From positions 1,984,001 to 2,048,000 of the forward strand of contig CP073214.1 of the NCBI GenBank assembly GCA_020342235.1: a stretch of 64,000 nucleotides of DNA. Direction: 5' to 3'. The notes beneath the pieces were generated by a model that searched no databases, was not told where the DNA came from, and saw nothing but the letters and a program-made list of their open reading frames with translations. Shown piece after piece: positions 35,911-44,625 of this stretch (positions are counted from its first letter, which is position 1; each line of letters starts with the position of its first letter). Made by a program: the position numbers and the translations under genes. Source of the stretch: Saccharomycopsis phalli (lineage: Eukaryota > Ascomycota > Saccharomycetes > Ascoideales > Saccharomycopsidaceae).

Positions 35911-37272
35911 ATGGACAAGAGCCAGTTGAGACAAAAATTAAGTGAGATTCTTCCTCTTGATGAAGAATCTTTGGATCAGACCATTGCGTATGCTCTTAGT
36001 TTGAGTGATAACGATGAAATGGCGAATCATTTCTTGGGTTTGATTGGCGAATCACCGCTCGTGTTTGAATTTATACAAGCATTGACGGAGTACAAGGATA
36101 ATAGTCAGGTGAAGTATGTGAAGCCGGAACTCCACAAAAAGGCGAACAATGTCAAGAGCAAGAAAAAAGAGGACCGTCAAAACCCATGGAAGGAGACTCG
36201 AGTATCAGTCAAGTCAGAGCCAGTCAAGTCAGAGACAATATTGAAGAGCAAGAAAGCTAGTGAGCCAAAGAAAAGTTCCAAGGCACAGAAGCTTAGTGAT
36301 ATTAGTGAGTTGGACAAGATATTAAACAGTCTTGAGTACGGGGATACCGAGTCTAAATGTGACTGTATGGCGGCACGACACGGATTGAACAAGGCGATTC
36401 CAAACTGTTTGAGCTGTGGAAAGATCATCTGCTTGAAGGAAAGTCGGCGGACTACGTGTTCGTTTTGTGGTGCGGAGTTGATTACGTTGAATGAAAAGTT
36501 GGAGATGATCCGTCTACTCCAGGAAGAAAAGGGCCGGTTGATGGGCGGAGAGCCGCAAAAGAAGGTTGCGAGCAAGCGGAAGCAGGAGAAGTATACTGTT
36601 AGCATGGGAGCGGGAAGCAAGAATTTCTTCAAGCAGCAGGACAAGCTATTTGCGAATTTGGAAAAGAAGCAGAAGCAGCAGGACGTGGGGAAGTTGAGTG
36701 ACGATTTGGAGAAGGCGGAGGCGAACTTGAACAACTTGCTAGGATACCAGGAGAATTCGCAGCAGCGGACGAAGATTATTGACCAGGTGTCTGACTTTTC
36801 TATTCTGGAGGAAGGGAGTAACATGTGGACGCGGTCGTCGATTGAGAAGATCATTGAGATGAAGAAGCAGCAGAGGAATTTGAAGAAAATGGAGAAGACG
36901 GAAGCGGAGCGGCGGGGCCGCGGGAAGAAGTTTATGGAGTTGAATTTGAGCAATGGACGCATAACCATGAAAGAGACGATAAGCCGGGTGGCAGAGGAGG
37001 AAAGCGAAGCGGAATTGAGTGGGTCGGATGAGGAGTTGAATCACGAGATCCGGGATTTGGAGATGCAGTTACTGGAAGAAAAGTCTAAAGAGGTGTCTGA
37101 GCTAAGCAAAAAGAGTTGGGACTATGCTGCTGATGTCCGTAAATGGCAGTCACGGAGACCGCAATACCGGACCCAGAATATTGGTGCATCTGAAAGTGAA
37201 TACTCGGGGACATATAAACGAAGCCAGCACCAAAACGACGGGACGATGGAAGATATGATACTGGCAATATAA
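35911..37272 (+). CDS. RQT4: Rqt4, ribosome quality-control trigger subunit (TRIP4/ASC-1-type zinc finger)
   Basis: This 453-residue protein has a helical N-terminus (1-70), a basic linker, then a C2HC5-type zinc finger near 150-192 (CDCMAARHGLNKAI, CLSCGKIIC, CSFCG), the hallmark of TRIP4/ASC-1 and yeast YKR023W (Rqt4). Long charged helices and coiled coils follow, with the DFSI...EEGSNMW block near 290-305. In the RQT complex (Slh1 helicase, Cue3, Rqt4) it binds ubiquitinated collided ribosomes in the cytosol and helps split them. The C-terminal ASCH domain of animal TRIP4 is absent, as in yeast. The ATG at 35911 follows an A-rich leader. Confidence 0.88.
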   Translation: MDKSQLRQKLSEILPLDEESLDQTIAYALSLSDNDEMANHFLGLIGESPLVFEFIQALTEYKDNSQVKYVKPELHKKANNVKSKKKEDRQNPWKETRVSVKSEPVKSETILKSKKASEPKKSSKAQKLSDISELDKILNSLEYGDTESKCDCMAARHGLNKAIPNCLSCGKIICLKESRRTTCSFCGAELITLNEKLEMIRLLQEEKGRLMGGEPQKKVASKRKQEKYTVSMGAGSKNFFKQQDKLFANLEKKQKQQDVGKLSDDLEKAEANLNNLLGYQENSQQRTKIIDQVSDFSILEEGSNMWTRSSIEKIIEMKKQQRNLKKMEKTEAERRGRGKKFMELNLSNGRITMKETISRVAEEESEAELSGSDEELNHEIRDLEMQLLEEKSKEVSELSKKSWDYAADVRKWQSRRPQYRTQNIGASESEYSGTYKRSQHQNDGTMEDMILAI

Positions 37273-37889
37273 AACATGGAAGGCATACCTGTAGGGGGCT
37301 AAAAATAGACGATCTCTTGTGGAGAAAAAGCGTGCCTAAATTAACAAGTAGGGCGGGGCGGCATTACCCAACAAACGTGCAGTTACGTACCAAAAGTACG
37401 GTGACAGCACGCGGGAGTAGGCGGAATAAATGGGAGGAAGTAGGAGGAATAAATGGGAGGGAGTAGCAATGGGGAAGAGGACAATAATAGAAGAGGAGAT
37501 GAGTAACAATGGCGGACAATGATGTTAGTTGAAGCAAGTCTGAAGCTTGCACTTGTATAGCATATTCTGTTTTGACACATTGGATTAAATGGGGGGGGCA
37601 GTCTTGCCAGAGTGGTCAAAGGACCGAAGATATCCGAGGGAAGGGTCCTACCCGGAGAAGAGGCAAGGGAAAATGGAGGGATCTTCGTGTGATTCATGGA
37701 TTTGGGTCTCAGATTTTTCAGCATATAGCCACTAGGCGTATAATCGCCAGGGTTCCGAACAGTGGTTTCGGTAGTATAAAGTATGTCAACTTAGTTGGGG
37801 GATGCATTTAGAAAAAATTGCAAGAAAAAAAAAAAAATACCGTGGTGGAGATTGACCAAGGGATTATAAATTGGATGGAATACTAGACA
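37273..37889. other. Spacer with a possible structured RNA
   Basis: 37400-37520 is purine-rich (GGGAGGAAGTAGGAGG units). 37594-37800 is unusually GC-rich and structured (see the separate entry). A 13-A run lies near 37827-37841. No protein gene is supported. Confidence 0.5.
37598..37785 (+). ncRNA. Candidate Pol III or structured RNA (unidentified)
   Basis: GGCAGTCTTGCCAGAGTGG resembles an A box (TRGCNNAGYNGG). CGAAGAT at about 37624 can pair with ATCTTCG near 37680, enclosing a GGGTCCTACCC hairpin and a GAGGGAAG sequence like conserved region I of nuclear RNase P RNA. GGGTTCCGAAC near 37750 resembles a B box with one extra base. No matching acceptor stem for a tRNA and no clear terminator after the B-like box; TTTTT lies at 37709. 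Identity is unknown. Confidence 0.25.
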
Positions 37890-38243
37890 ATGTATAAAAC
37901 AGGGACTAACAGGCAATCAAAGATGACCAGCGAGCGATTACGGTGTGCATATTGTTCATACAATACCACCCACCACGAGAGTATGAAAAACCATACAATC
38001 ACCTCCCACAAGGCCCACATGAGGTGTTATGGGTGCTTGACTCGGACGTTTGACAACTTGTACGAGATGAAGCGGCACTTGAAGAAGGACCATCCGTCGG
38101 ATTTGCGGGCGTGGGGTTGCTACGACTTGGTGAGCACCCAGCAAAAGAGGACCTTCTTGTACTTTGGGCGGGACCTCCATTCTGGAAAAAGCCGGCAGTA
38201 CTTGTTTGTTGCCAAGTACGAGGTCAATGCTTGCTGTGGGTAG
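37890..38243 (+). CDS. Small C2H2 zinc-finger protein
   Basis: This is 117 residues from the first ATG; the second ATG at 37923 (106 residues, MTSERLRCAYC) may be the true start because the first is followed by a TATAAA and is poorly spaced. Two finger-like units are visible: CAYCSYN...HESMKNHTITSHK (~22-42) and CYGCLTRTFDNLYEMKRHLKKDH (~46-68). After them come a WGCYD segment and a C-terminus ending NACCG. The family is not recognised; the pattern fits a small fungal nuclear protein. CTAACAG just upstream of the second ATG resembles a branch plus 3' splice site, so an unseen 5' exon is possible. Confidence 0.65.
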   Translation: MYKTGTNRQSKMTSERLRCAYCSYNTTHHESMKNHTITSHKAHMRCYGCLTRTFDNLYEMKRHLKKDHPSDLRAWGCYDLVSTQQKRTFLYFGRDLHSGKSRQYLFVAKYEVNACCG

Positions 38244-38646
38244 TGTGGGGATGCGATGGGTTGCTCTCAACGTCAGTTGAGTATATTATACTAATTATAC
38301 TATATGGATTATACTATACCGTTTTTTTATTTTGTACATGTCGGATTTCCTAGGGGAGCGGCTGCACCTCCAAGGGGAATGTGATGTAGGCACTGGTGCA
38401 AGTGAACAATGGGTCGGGAGTGCTGGAATTATTATATATTGTAATGCATGAGTATTGGTTAGCCTAATTAATTAGCGGTATTCACCCAACGGCCGCGATA
38501 TATATATATGTAATTAGCGTATCACACTAGCCGGTAACGTTTGCTTGGTATAACCTGACAGAGAATATGTTGTAGTTGGGAGGGAACCTTATTTACCCAG
38601 GTGTCTTACGATAGCATGTTTTATCACCTCATGTTGCATAGTGTGT
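38244..38646. other. Spacer between the convergent C2H2 and HUB1 genes
   Basis: AT-rich sequence with a TATATATATATG run near 38500. No gene, repeat array or RNA seen. Confidence 0.6.
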
Positions 38647-38868
38647 CTAACTATAGTACAACTCAATATTTGTTCCGTCGTGGATCTCGTAATCGTCCAA
38701 CGTGATGTGATCCTTGAATATCCGGTATCCTTTCTTGAGTAGGATTTTCTCAGCAGCAGTGCCGATTTGTAGCGAGAGCACCTTTTTGAAGTCGCCAATT
38801 GTGTCTTCGGGCAAACATTTCACTTTGATACGCTTGCCCAATCTGTCGTTGCAAACCACCTCGATCAT
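38647..38868 (-). CDS. HUB1: Ubiquitin-like modifier Hub1/UBL5
   Basis: This 73-residue protein has the full-length family pattern: [51 protein letters not shown], then [16 protein letters not shown]. It ends with a double Tyr region instead of a di-glycine, as in all Hub1 proteins, which act non-covalently. Hub1 binds the HIND element of Snu66 in the spliceosome and helps use of weak 5' splice sites. No CTG codons; the start is the only possible ATG. Confidence 0.97.
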   Translation of the reverse strand: MIEVVCNDRLGKRIKVKCLPEDTIGDFKKVLSLQIGTAAEKILLKKGYRIFKDHITLDDYEIHDGTNIELYYS

Positions 38869-40409
38869 TTTTGAAGCAGCTTTTGAAAAATTTCATTGAG
38901 CACATGCCACATAGTAGTGGGTTCGGGGCTGGCAATCACCCGCTTATGAGATCTGGTGGAGGAGTGTATTTTTGATTGGTATATTGCAGGGTGTGTGTTT
39001 GGGTTTATTTCTACATGTAATTGAGTATCAATGGGTATTTGGATAGTTTGTTGTAACGGCAGGGTGGAAGGAAGTGGAAGTGGAAGTGGAAGTGTGGGAA
39101 GTACTGCCAGAAGTTCAGTCGAATGTACTGCCAGGAGTACCTTTTTTGATGCGGCAATTGTATTTTGACGAGCCGTGGTGGGTGGGCTGAGGATGTGATT
39201 GTGGTGGGTTGACGATTGGATATGGATAGGTTGGGAGGAAAGGGGAGGAAAGGAGAGGAAAAAGGAGAGGAAAAAGGAGAGGAAAAAGGAGAGACGTGAA
39301 GGTGCAAGGTCGATCATGGTAGAAGCAGGACGATCGAGATGGAAAAAGGACGACCGAGGTGAAAAAGGACGACCAAGGTGGAAAAAGGACGACCAAGGTG
39401 GAAAAGGGACAACCGAGATGGAAAAAAGACAACCGAGATGAAAAAGGTGGCATATTGGCAGAATGGTGGTGGAACGTAGATCTGGGTAGAGCAAGAGGTG
39501 GAACATAGATCTAGGTAGATTGACTGTAATGGAAAGTAAATCAAGGCAGATTGAATGTAATGGAAAGTAAATGTAGGTGGTGCAAGTGGTGGAGCATAGA
39601 TCTAGGTAGATTAAGTGGCAGAAGGTAAATCAAGGCAGATTGAATGTGATGGAAAGTAGATGTAGGTAGTATAAGTGGTGGAACGTAGATGTAGGTAGAT
39701 TGAATGTAATGGAAAGTAGATGTAGGTAGATTGAGCGTGCTGGAAAGTAGGAGGAAGGTAGATTGAGCGTGCTGGAAAGTAGGAGGAAGGTAGATTGAGG
39801 TAGTAAAAAGGTGGGAGAATTGATCAGAGTAGTTGGATAATTGATCAGAGTAGTTGGATAATTGATAGGAGTGGGGAGAATTGATAGGAGTAGGGAGAAT
39901 TGATGGGAGTAGGGAGAATTGATGGGAGTAGGGAGAATTGATGGGAGTAGGGAGAATTGATCAGAGAGCATATCGGAATAACTTGACATGGTAGGCAGTC
40001 GAATGTAATCTAGGTAGATCATGATATCAATGTCAATGGTAATGTACTGCCACATACCAAATCCCAGCTATATCCAACACCATCTGAGTACCTACACTAT
40101 GCAATTGGTGATTTTCATATCAAATCTGTTGAGCCAGTACAGCTGGCTCAATCAGGGTATCAAGCTATACAAGACGCATTGCCTGTAAACCATCTACCCA
40201 ACCACCCAGATCTACCTAACCACATTATCTAGACTAACCCAAACAAAGTCATCTAGACTAACCAACCACATTATCTAGACTAACCAACCACATTACCTAG
40301 TCCACTCGTCCACCCGTCCACTCGCCCACTCGGTCCGCCCGTATCGCTGCATGCCCTCAGCACTGCCTATTTGGGAGTCTTGATTTCTAGTCTGAAAATT
40401 TTCCCCGGC
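38869..40409. repeat. Repeat-rich 1.5-kb spacer (HUB1 promoter to ABZ1 promoter)
   Basis: Successive arrays: AGGAAAAAGGAGAGG units (39235-39295); 19-20-bp GAAAAAGGACGACCAAGGTG units (39320-39440); GTAGATGTAGGTAGATTGA-type units with TGTAATGGAAAGTA (39470-39800); 19-bp GGGAGTAGGGAGAATTGAT units (39805-39965); 22-bp ACCAACCACATTATCTAGAC units (40185-40300). Long minus-strand ORFs here are repeat artefacts. No gene seen. Confidence 0.8.
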
Positions 40410-42578
40410 ATGTCAATATTATTGATTGATTCATATGACTCCTTCACCTATAATCTCCGGAACCTCATTGGCGAGTCAATCCCGGGAAGCCAGATCTACA
40501 CCCTCCACAATGACTCGATTGACGACGCCCAGTTGCTGGCCTTGGAGCACGCCATCAATCGGTCCATCGACTGTATTATCATCGGCCCGGGACCGGGCGA
40601 CCCGAACAACGACCTGGATATCGGGCTCATCAAGCAATTGGTGACCAGCGACAAGTTTGCCGGCATCCCGATGCTTGGAATCTGCCTTGGGTTCCAGGTG
40701 ATTGCCATGGACTGCGGGTACAAAATCTCCCGCTTGGACGACATCAAGCACGGGCAAATATCGGAAATCAGCTTCAAGCAGGACGAGATCTTTGCCGGGT
40801 TCGAGCAGAACTTCAAGAGCGTCCGATATCACTCGTTATTTGCCCGGCCTCTGGACACGGCCCGTCTTGTGGAGTTGGCGTACTCCAACGACCATGAGCG
40901 GATTCTCATGGCCGGAAAACACGCATCGAAGCCGTTCTATGGGGTCCAGTACCATCCGGAGTCGATCTGCTCGGAAAACGGCGCGTTGTTGATCAAGAAC
41001 TTCTGGAATTTTGCCAGCCAATGGAACTCCCGCAGCCGGACGCTTGGTGCGGTTGATCCGCTCTTGAGCCGCCATTTTGTCCACTCCAACGTCCGTCTCG
41101 ACACCGATCCCGACCAGACCCGCGCCGAGACCAAGCGGCGTTCGGTCTCCGAGATCCAGTTCAAGCAGATTCCGTATGCACTGTCCAGCATCGACCTCTG
41201 TAGCACTGTGCGCAACAAGCAGGAGATCTTCCTCCTCAACTCGCTCTCGGAGCCCGGGCAGTGGTCCATTGTGGGCGTACCGATTCCCGAGCAGTCGGTG
41301 GAAATCACCTGGAGTGTTTCTGAGCCCGGAGTCGTGCGGCTCAACAAATGGCGCTCCTCCGACTTTGAACAGATCCAGGTGCCGTCCGTATGGGCTTTTC
41401 TCAAGGATTTCATGGAGCTGCGGTTCTCGCTCAACTCCATTCTCTCCAAGGAGCTTGGCTTGCCGTTCTGCGGCGGACTCATGGGGTTTTTCTCGTATGA
41501 GGCCGGCCAGTTTGTCCAGAGCTCCAGGCTCCAGAACCACCGTCCGGACATCAAGTTGATCTTCATCGAGCGGTGCTTGTTGCTCAACCAGAAAACCAGC
41601 CAGTTGACCGTGCTCAGCATACGCGAAAACGACGCAGCTTGGATAACCTCGATCCTCGACTTGCTCAAACGGCCACGCCACGACGAGCTCGAGCGGCTTA
41701 CGTTGCTCAACGTGTCCAAGCCTCTGAAGCAGGAGTACTTTGACAAGTTCCACAGGTGCCAGGAGTTTCTCCACAGCGGCAGCTCCTACGAATTGTGTCT
41801 CTGCTGCCAGACCAAGTTCTCGCTTCCTGAGTCCACTGACCCGTGGTCCATCTACCTATCGCTTGCAAACAAGAATCCGGCGCCGTACTCGGGGTTCATG
41901 AACTTCAGCGACTCTGTGCTTGTCTCGTCGTCGCCAGAACGGTTTCTCAACTGGCAGAACGACTACTCCTCCAACAACCCGCTGGACTACAACAAAATCT
42001 GCCAGCTCCGTCCCATCAAGGGCACAGTGAGAAAGACCGACTCGCTCAAGTACTCGGACGTCGAGGCGATTCTCAATTCGCCCAAGGAAAAGGGCGAAAA
42101 TCTCATGATTGTCGACCTCATTCGTCACGACTTGTACTCACATGGTGACAATGTCGTCGACAACAAGGTGAGCAAGCTCATGTCCATCGAGGAGTACTCT
42201 ACGGTGTACCAGTTGGTGTCGGTGATTGAGTGCACCATCCCCAACCGAAGAACCAGTGGCTTTGACATTCTTGCCACGTCTCTTCCGCCCGGGTCCATGA
42301 CTGGTGCGCCCAAGAAGCGGTCGGTGGAGATTCTCCAGACTGAGTTGGAGACGTCGGACCGGGGGATTTACAGCGGGGTGTTTGGGTACTGGTCGATTGA
42401 CGACCAGGCTGACTGGAGTGTGGTTATCCGGTCGTTTTTCAGTTATAACGAGCAGGAGGAGGGCAATCGGGTGTGGTATGTTGGGGCTGGAGGGGCGATT
42501 ACGGTGTTGAGTAGTGCTGAAGGGGAGTGGGAGGAGATGAATACGAAGTTGGATAGTATTTTGCAAGTTTTTGAGTGA
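40410..42578 (+). CDS. ABZ1: Para-aminobenzoate synthase Abz1 (PabA-PabB fusion)
   Basis: The ATG at 40410 gives 722 residues; upstream in-frame TTG at 40371 rejected. The N-terminal glutamine amidotransferase (1-~195) has LLIDSYDSFTYNL, GPGPGDP, the nucleophile in LGICLGFQ (Cys ~92) and the His-Glu pair in YHPES (~180). The C-terminal chorismate-binding domain (~250-722) has the anchor motif IKGTVRKTD, GENLMIVDLIRHDL and PPGSMTGAPKKRSVEIL (~626). It makes 4-amino-4-deoxychorismate from chorismate and glutamine in the cytosol, feeding folate synthesis with Abz2. The fused architecture is usual for fungi. A GA/GT microsatellite begins 39 bp after the stop. Confidence 0.95.
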   Translation: MSILLIDSYDSFTYNLRNLIGESIPGSQIYTLHNDSIDDAQLLALEHAINRSIDCIIIGPGPGDPNNDLDIGLIKQLVTSDKFAGIPMLGICLGFQVIAMDCGYKISRLDDIKHGQISEISFKQDEIFAGFEQNFKSVRYHSLFARPLDTARLVELAYSNDHERILMAGKHASKPFYGVQYHPESICSENGALLIKNFWNFASQWNSRSRTLGAVDPLLSRHFVHSNVRLDTDPDQTRAETKRRSVSEIQFKQIPYALSSIDLCSTVRNKQEIFLLNSLSEPGQWSIVGVPIPEQSVEITWSVSEPGVVRLNKWRSSDFEQIQVPSVWAFLKDFMELRFSLNSILSKELGLPFCGGLMGFFSYEAGQFVQSSRLQNHRPDIKLIFIERCLLLNQKTSQLTVLSIRENDAAWITSILDLLKRPRHDELERLTLLNVSKPLKQEYFDKFHRCQEFLHSGSSYELCLCCQTKFSLPESTDPWSIYLSLANKNPAPYSGFMNFSDSVLVSSSPERFLNWQNDYSSNNPLDYNKICQLRPIKGTVRKTDSLKYSDVEAILNSPKEKGENLMIVDLIRHDLYSHGDNVVDNKVSKLMSIEEYSTVYQLVSVIECTIPNRRTSGFDILATSLPPGSMTGAPKKRSVEILQTELETSDRGIYSGVFGYWSIDDQADWSVVIRSFFSYNEQEEGNRVWYVGAGGAITVLSSAEGEWEEMNTKLDSILQVFE

Positions 42579-42613
42579 GAGGGAGGAGAGGTGGAATAAA
42601 TGGGAGAGGGGGA

Positions 42614-42677
<64 letters not shown>

Positions 42678-42694
42678 TGTGTGTGTGTGTGTGT

Positions 42695-42729
<35 letters not shown>

Positions 42730-43397
42730 CGGAAAAGAATGGAAAAATAATAGAAAAAGAAAATTAAAACGAGTGCTGAGAGTCTGAGAGCGTCGAGGGA
42801 AAGATGGTACAGCAATAAAGTGCCAATGCCAAGTGCCGAGTAACGAGGACAACAGACTAAATTGACTTCAAAACAAGGCCAATACTCAAACCCTACAACG
42901 AGTAATACGATCTAATAAGTATACAACTATACTATACAATAATATAAAGCTAAACCAATTCTTTTAAATTGGCAACGTAGTTTGCCGAATTTGCAGTGAC
43001 TTGGCCATGGCGTTGGCTTCCTTGTATTGACTTTCTATTGACTTGTAACGATTTTCCCATTGACTTTGACTTTTTCTTTACTTCCTATACTTTTTCTTTG
43101 ACTTTTTCTTTACTTCTTTTACTTTTTCTTTTACTTTCTCTTCTTCTTTTACCTCCTCGTTCTTCTTTGACTTTCTCTTCTTCTTTTACTTTCTCTTCTT
43201 CTTTTACCTCCTCTTTCTTCTTTGACTTTCTGGTTGACTCCTCCTTACTTCTTGACTCTTCAGTCACTTCTCATTACACTTGCAGCTATGCAAAGCCTGT
43301 GATCCAGTATGTCACGAACCAACCCAACTCTCCAACCCAACTCTCCAACCCAACTCTCCAACCCAACTCTCCTCCACCTCTCCACCTCTCCTCCCCA
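42579..43397. repeat. ABZ1-PPG1 spacer: GA/TG microsatellite and CT-rich arrays
   Basis: (GA)n at about 42617-42674 passes directly into (TG)n at 42675-42728 with a single GG interruption. CT-rich sequence TTTTACTTTCTCTTCTTC repeats at about 43080-43250, and a 15-bp ACCCAACTCTCCAAC array lies at 43315-43370. No gene. Confidence 0.85.
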
Positions 43398-44388
43398 CTA
43401 TAAAAAATAATCTACATAATTCTTGCTAGGCTGAGTATTCATCATCTCAATCTCCTTACTATTCTCCGGACTCTCCTCAAACACATTGAAATAACTATCA
43501 TTGTTATTGTAAATCTCCAAAATACTCGCCTTGTTCCCGCACCGATAACAGTAGTTTGGCGCAGACCACACCGTCGTCACAAGCCCGTTAAAGTATATCT
43601 GGTATCCCTCGTTGCACAACTGGTGTGCCCTGAGAATCTTGTTCATGTTGTTGAGAATCAAAAACTTCTTCACCACATCCACGCCAAACGTGTACCCTGC
43701 GCCCCTAGGACTTAGCTGGAAGTCGTTTTCCTCATCATCGGGATCAGACCACACCAAATCCGCCATGGGACCTTCGTGCGGAATTTCGCGGAAACGGTCG
43801 ACCAACTTGATCTGGTCAATGAGATGCACGTTGGGCGAAAGGCCGCCATGAACACAGAAGATCTCGTTGTTGATGACCACGCTGAGAATGAGAAAGTCAA
43901 ACATGTCGGTGAAATACGTCCAGACTTTGCTGGAGCCGTCGTACTTCCGCTGGCACTCGGTGTAGAACCCGTAGTTCTGGGTGATTTGCCGCGATTCATG
44001 GTTCCCGCGCACTAGATTGATCCGGCTCGGGTACCGGAGCTTGAGGCAGATCAAGAGCGTGATGGTCTCGACGGAAAACATGCCCCGGTCCACGTAATCG
44101 CCAAGAAAGAGGTAATTTGTGTCCGGCGCAAAGCCTCCGATCTTGAAGATCTCAATCAAGTCGTGAAACTGTCCATGGATGTCCCCAATCACCGTCACGG
44201 GAGTGCTGATGTATACCACGTTGGACTCATTGATGAGAAGTTCCTTGAGCTTGCTGCACAATGCTTGGACCGTGACCTCTGGCAATAGCTGCCGCCGGTA
44301 GAGCATGGCGATGCATTTGTCCAAGTCGTAATTAGCTGCGGGTTAGTGTGGATCCTGAGGTGTATTCTTACTTACAACACTGGCTCAT
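43398..44388 (-). CDS. PPG1: PP2A-like protein phosphatase Ppg1, spliced
   Basis: Exon 1 is 44376-44388 (13 nt, MSQC plus one base) and exon 2 is 43398-44335; together 316 residues. Without splicing the frame has no ATG before residue 12 of the family N-terminus. Metal-site motifs: GDIHGQFHD, GDYVDRG, RGNHESR, HGGLSP; C-terminus VDYFL like PP2A-type enzymes. TQNYGFYTECQRKYDG and YCYRCGNKASILE point to PPG1 rather than PP2A (PPH21/22), PPH3 or SIT4. It is shorter than S. cerevisiae Ppg1 (368) because the C-terminal insertion is absent. Ppg1 is the catalytic subunit of the fungal STRIPAK-like (Far) complex. No CTG codon is used. Confidence 0.95.
44336..44375 (-). other. 40-nt spliceosomal intron in PPG1
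   Basis: 5' site GTAAGT, branch CACTAAC, 3' site CCGCAG; about 6 nt between branch site and exon 2. Joins codon TCT and opens the frame to the only upstream ATG. Confidence 0.9.
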
Positions 44389-44427
44389 GGTCTATGAATA
44401 GGCACTGTGGATTTTTCATTTCGAGGT

Positions 44428-44584
44428 CACGTGATCCGCACAAGGTCCAAGTTCCTGGGTCCAACACCAGCTCATGAACAAATACATTGGATTTGTTCTT
44501 CCATCACATCACGTGACTACCGGGTCGCAATTAGCTGGGCGCAGTTTCGTGGCTGATGCCCAACCTCGTTCAGTCCCCCACGTG
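44428..44584. promoter_or_regulatory. Three CACGTG boxes in the PPG1/LMBR1 promoter
   Basis: CACGTG at 44428-44433, 44510-44515 and 44579-44584 within the 237-bp divergent intergenic region; two are GTCACGTGA or ATCACGTGA (Cbf1-type). Confidence 0.75.
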
Positions 44585-44625
44585 ACCACCAGCCCAAGTT
44601 CCTGGATCCATCTTCCATCTACTTC

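Noticed and set aside
37598-37680. tRNA-Ser/Leu gene
   Set aside because: The 5' part looks like a D arm, but there is no 3' acceptor strand or proper T arm at a usable distance.
37572-37912. 5' exon for the C2H2 gene joined through GTATGT (37779) and CTAACAG (37912)
   Set aside because: The frame would match, but the upstream frame has no ATG, the translation is not protein-like, and a 134-nt intron is unlike the others.
40836-41774. 312-codon minus-strand ORF
   Set aside because: Antisense of ABZ1.
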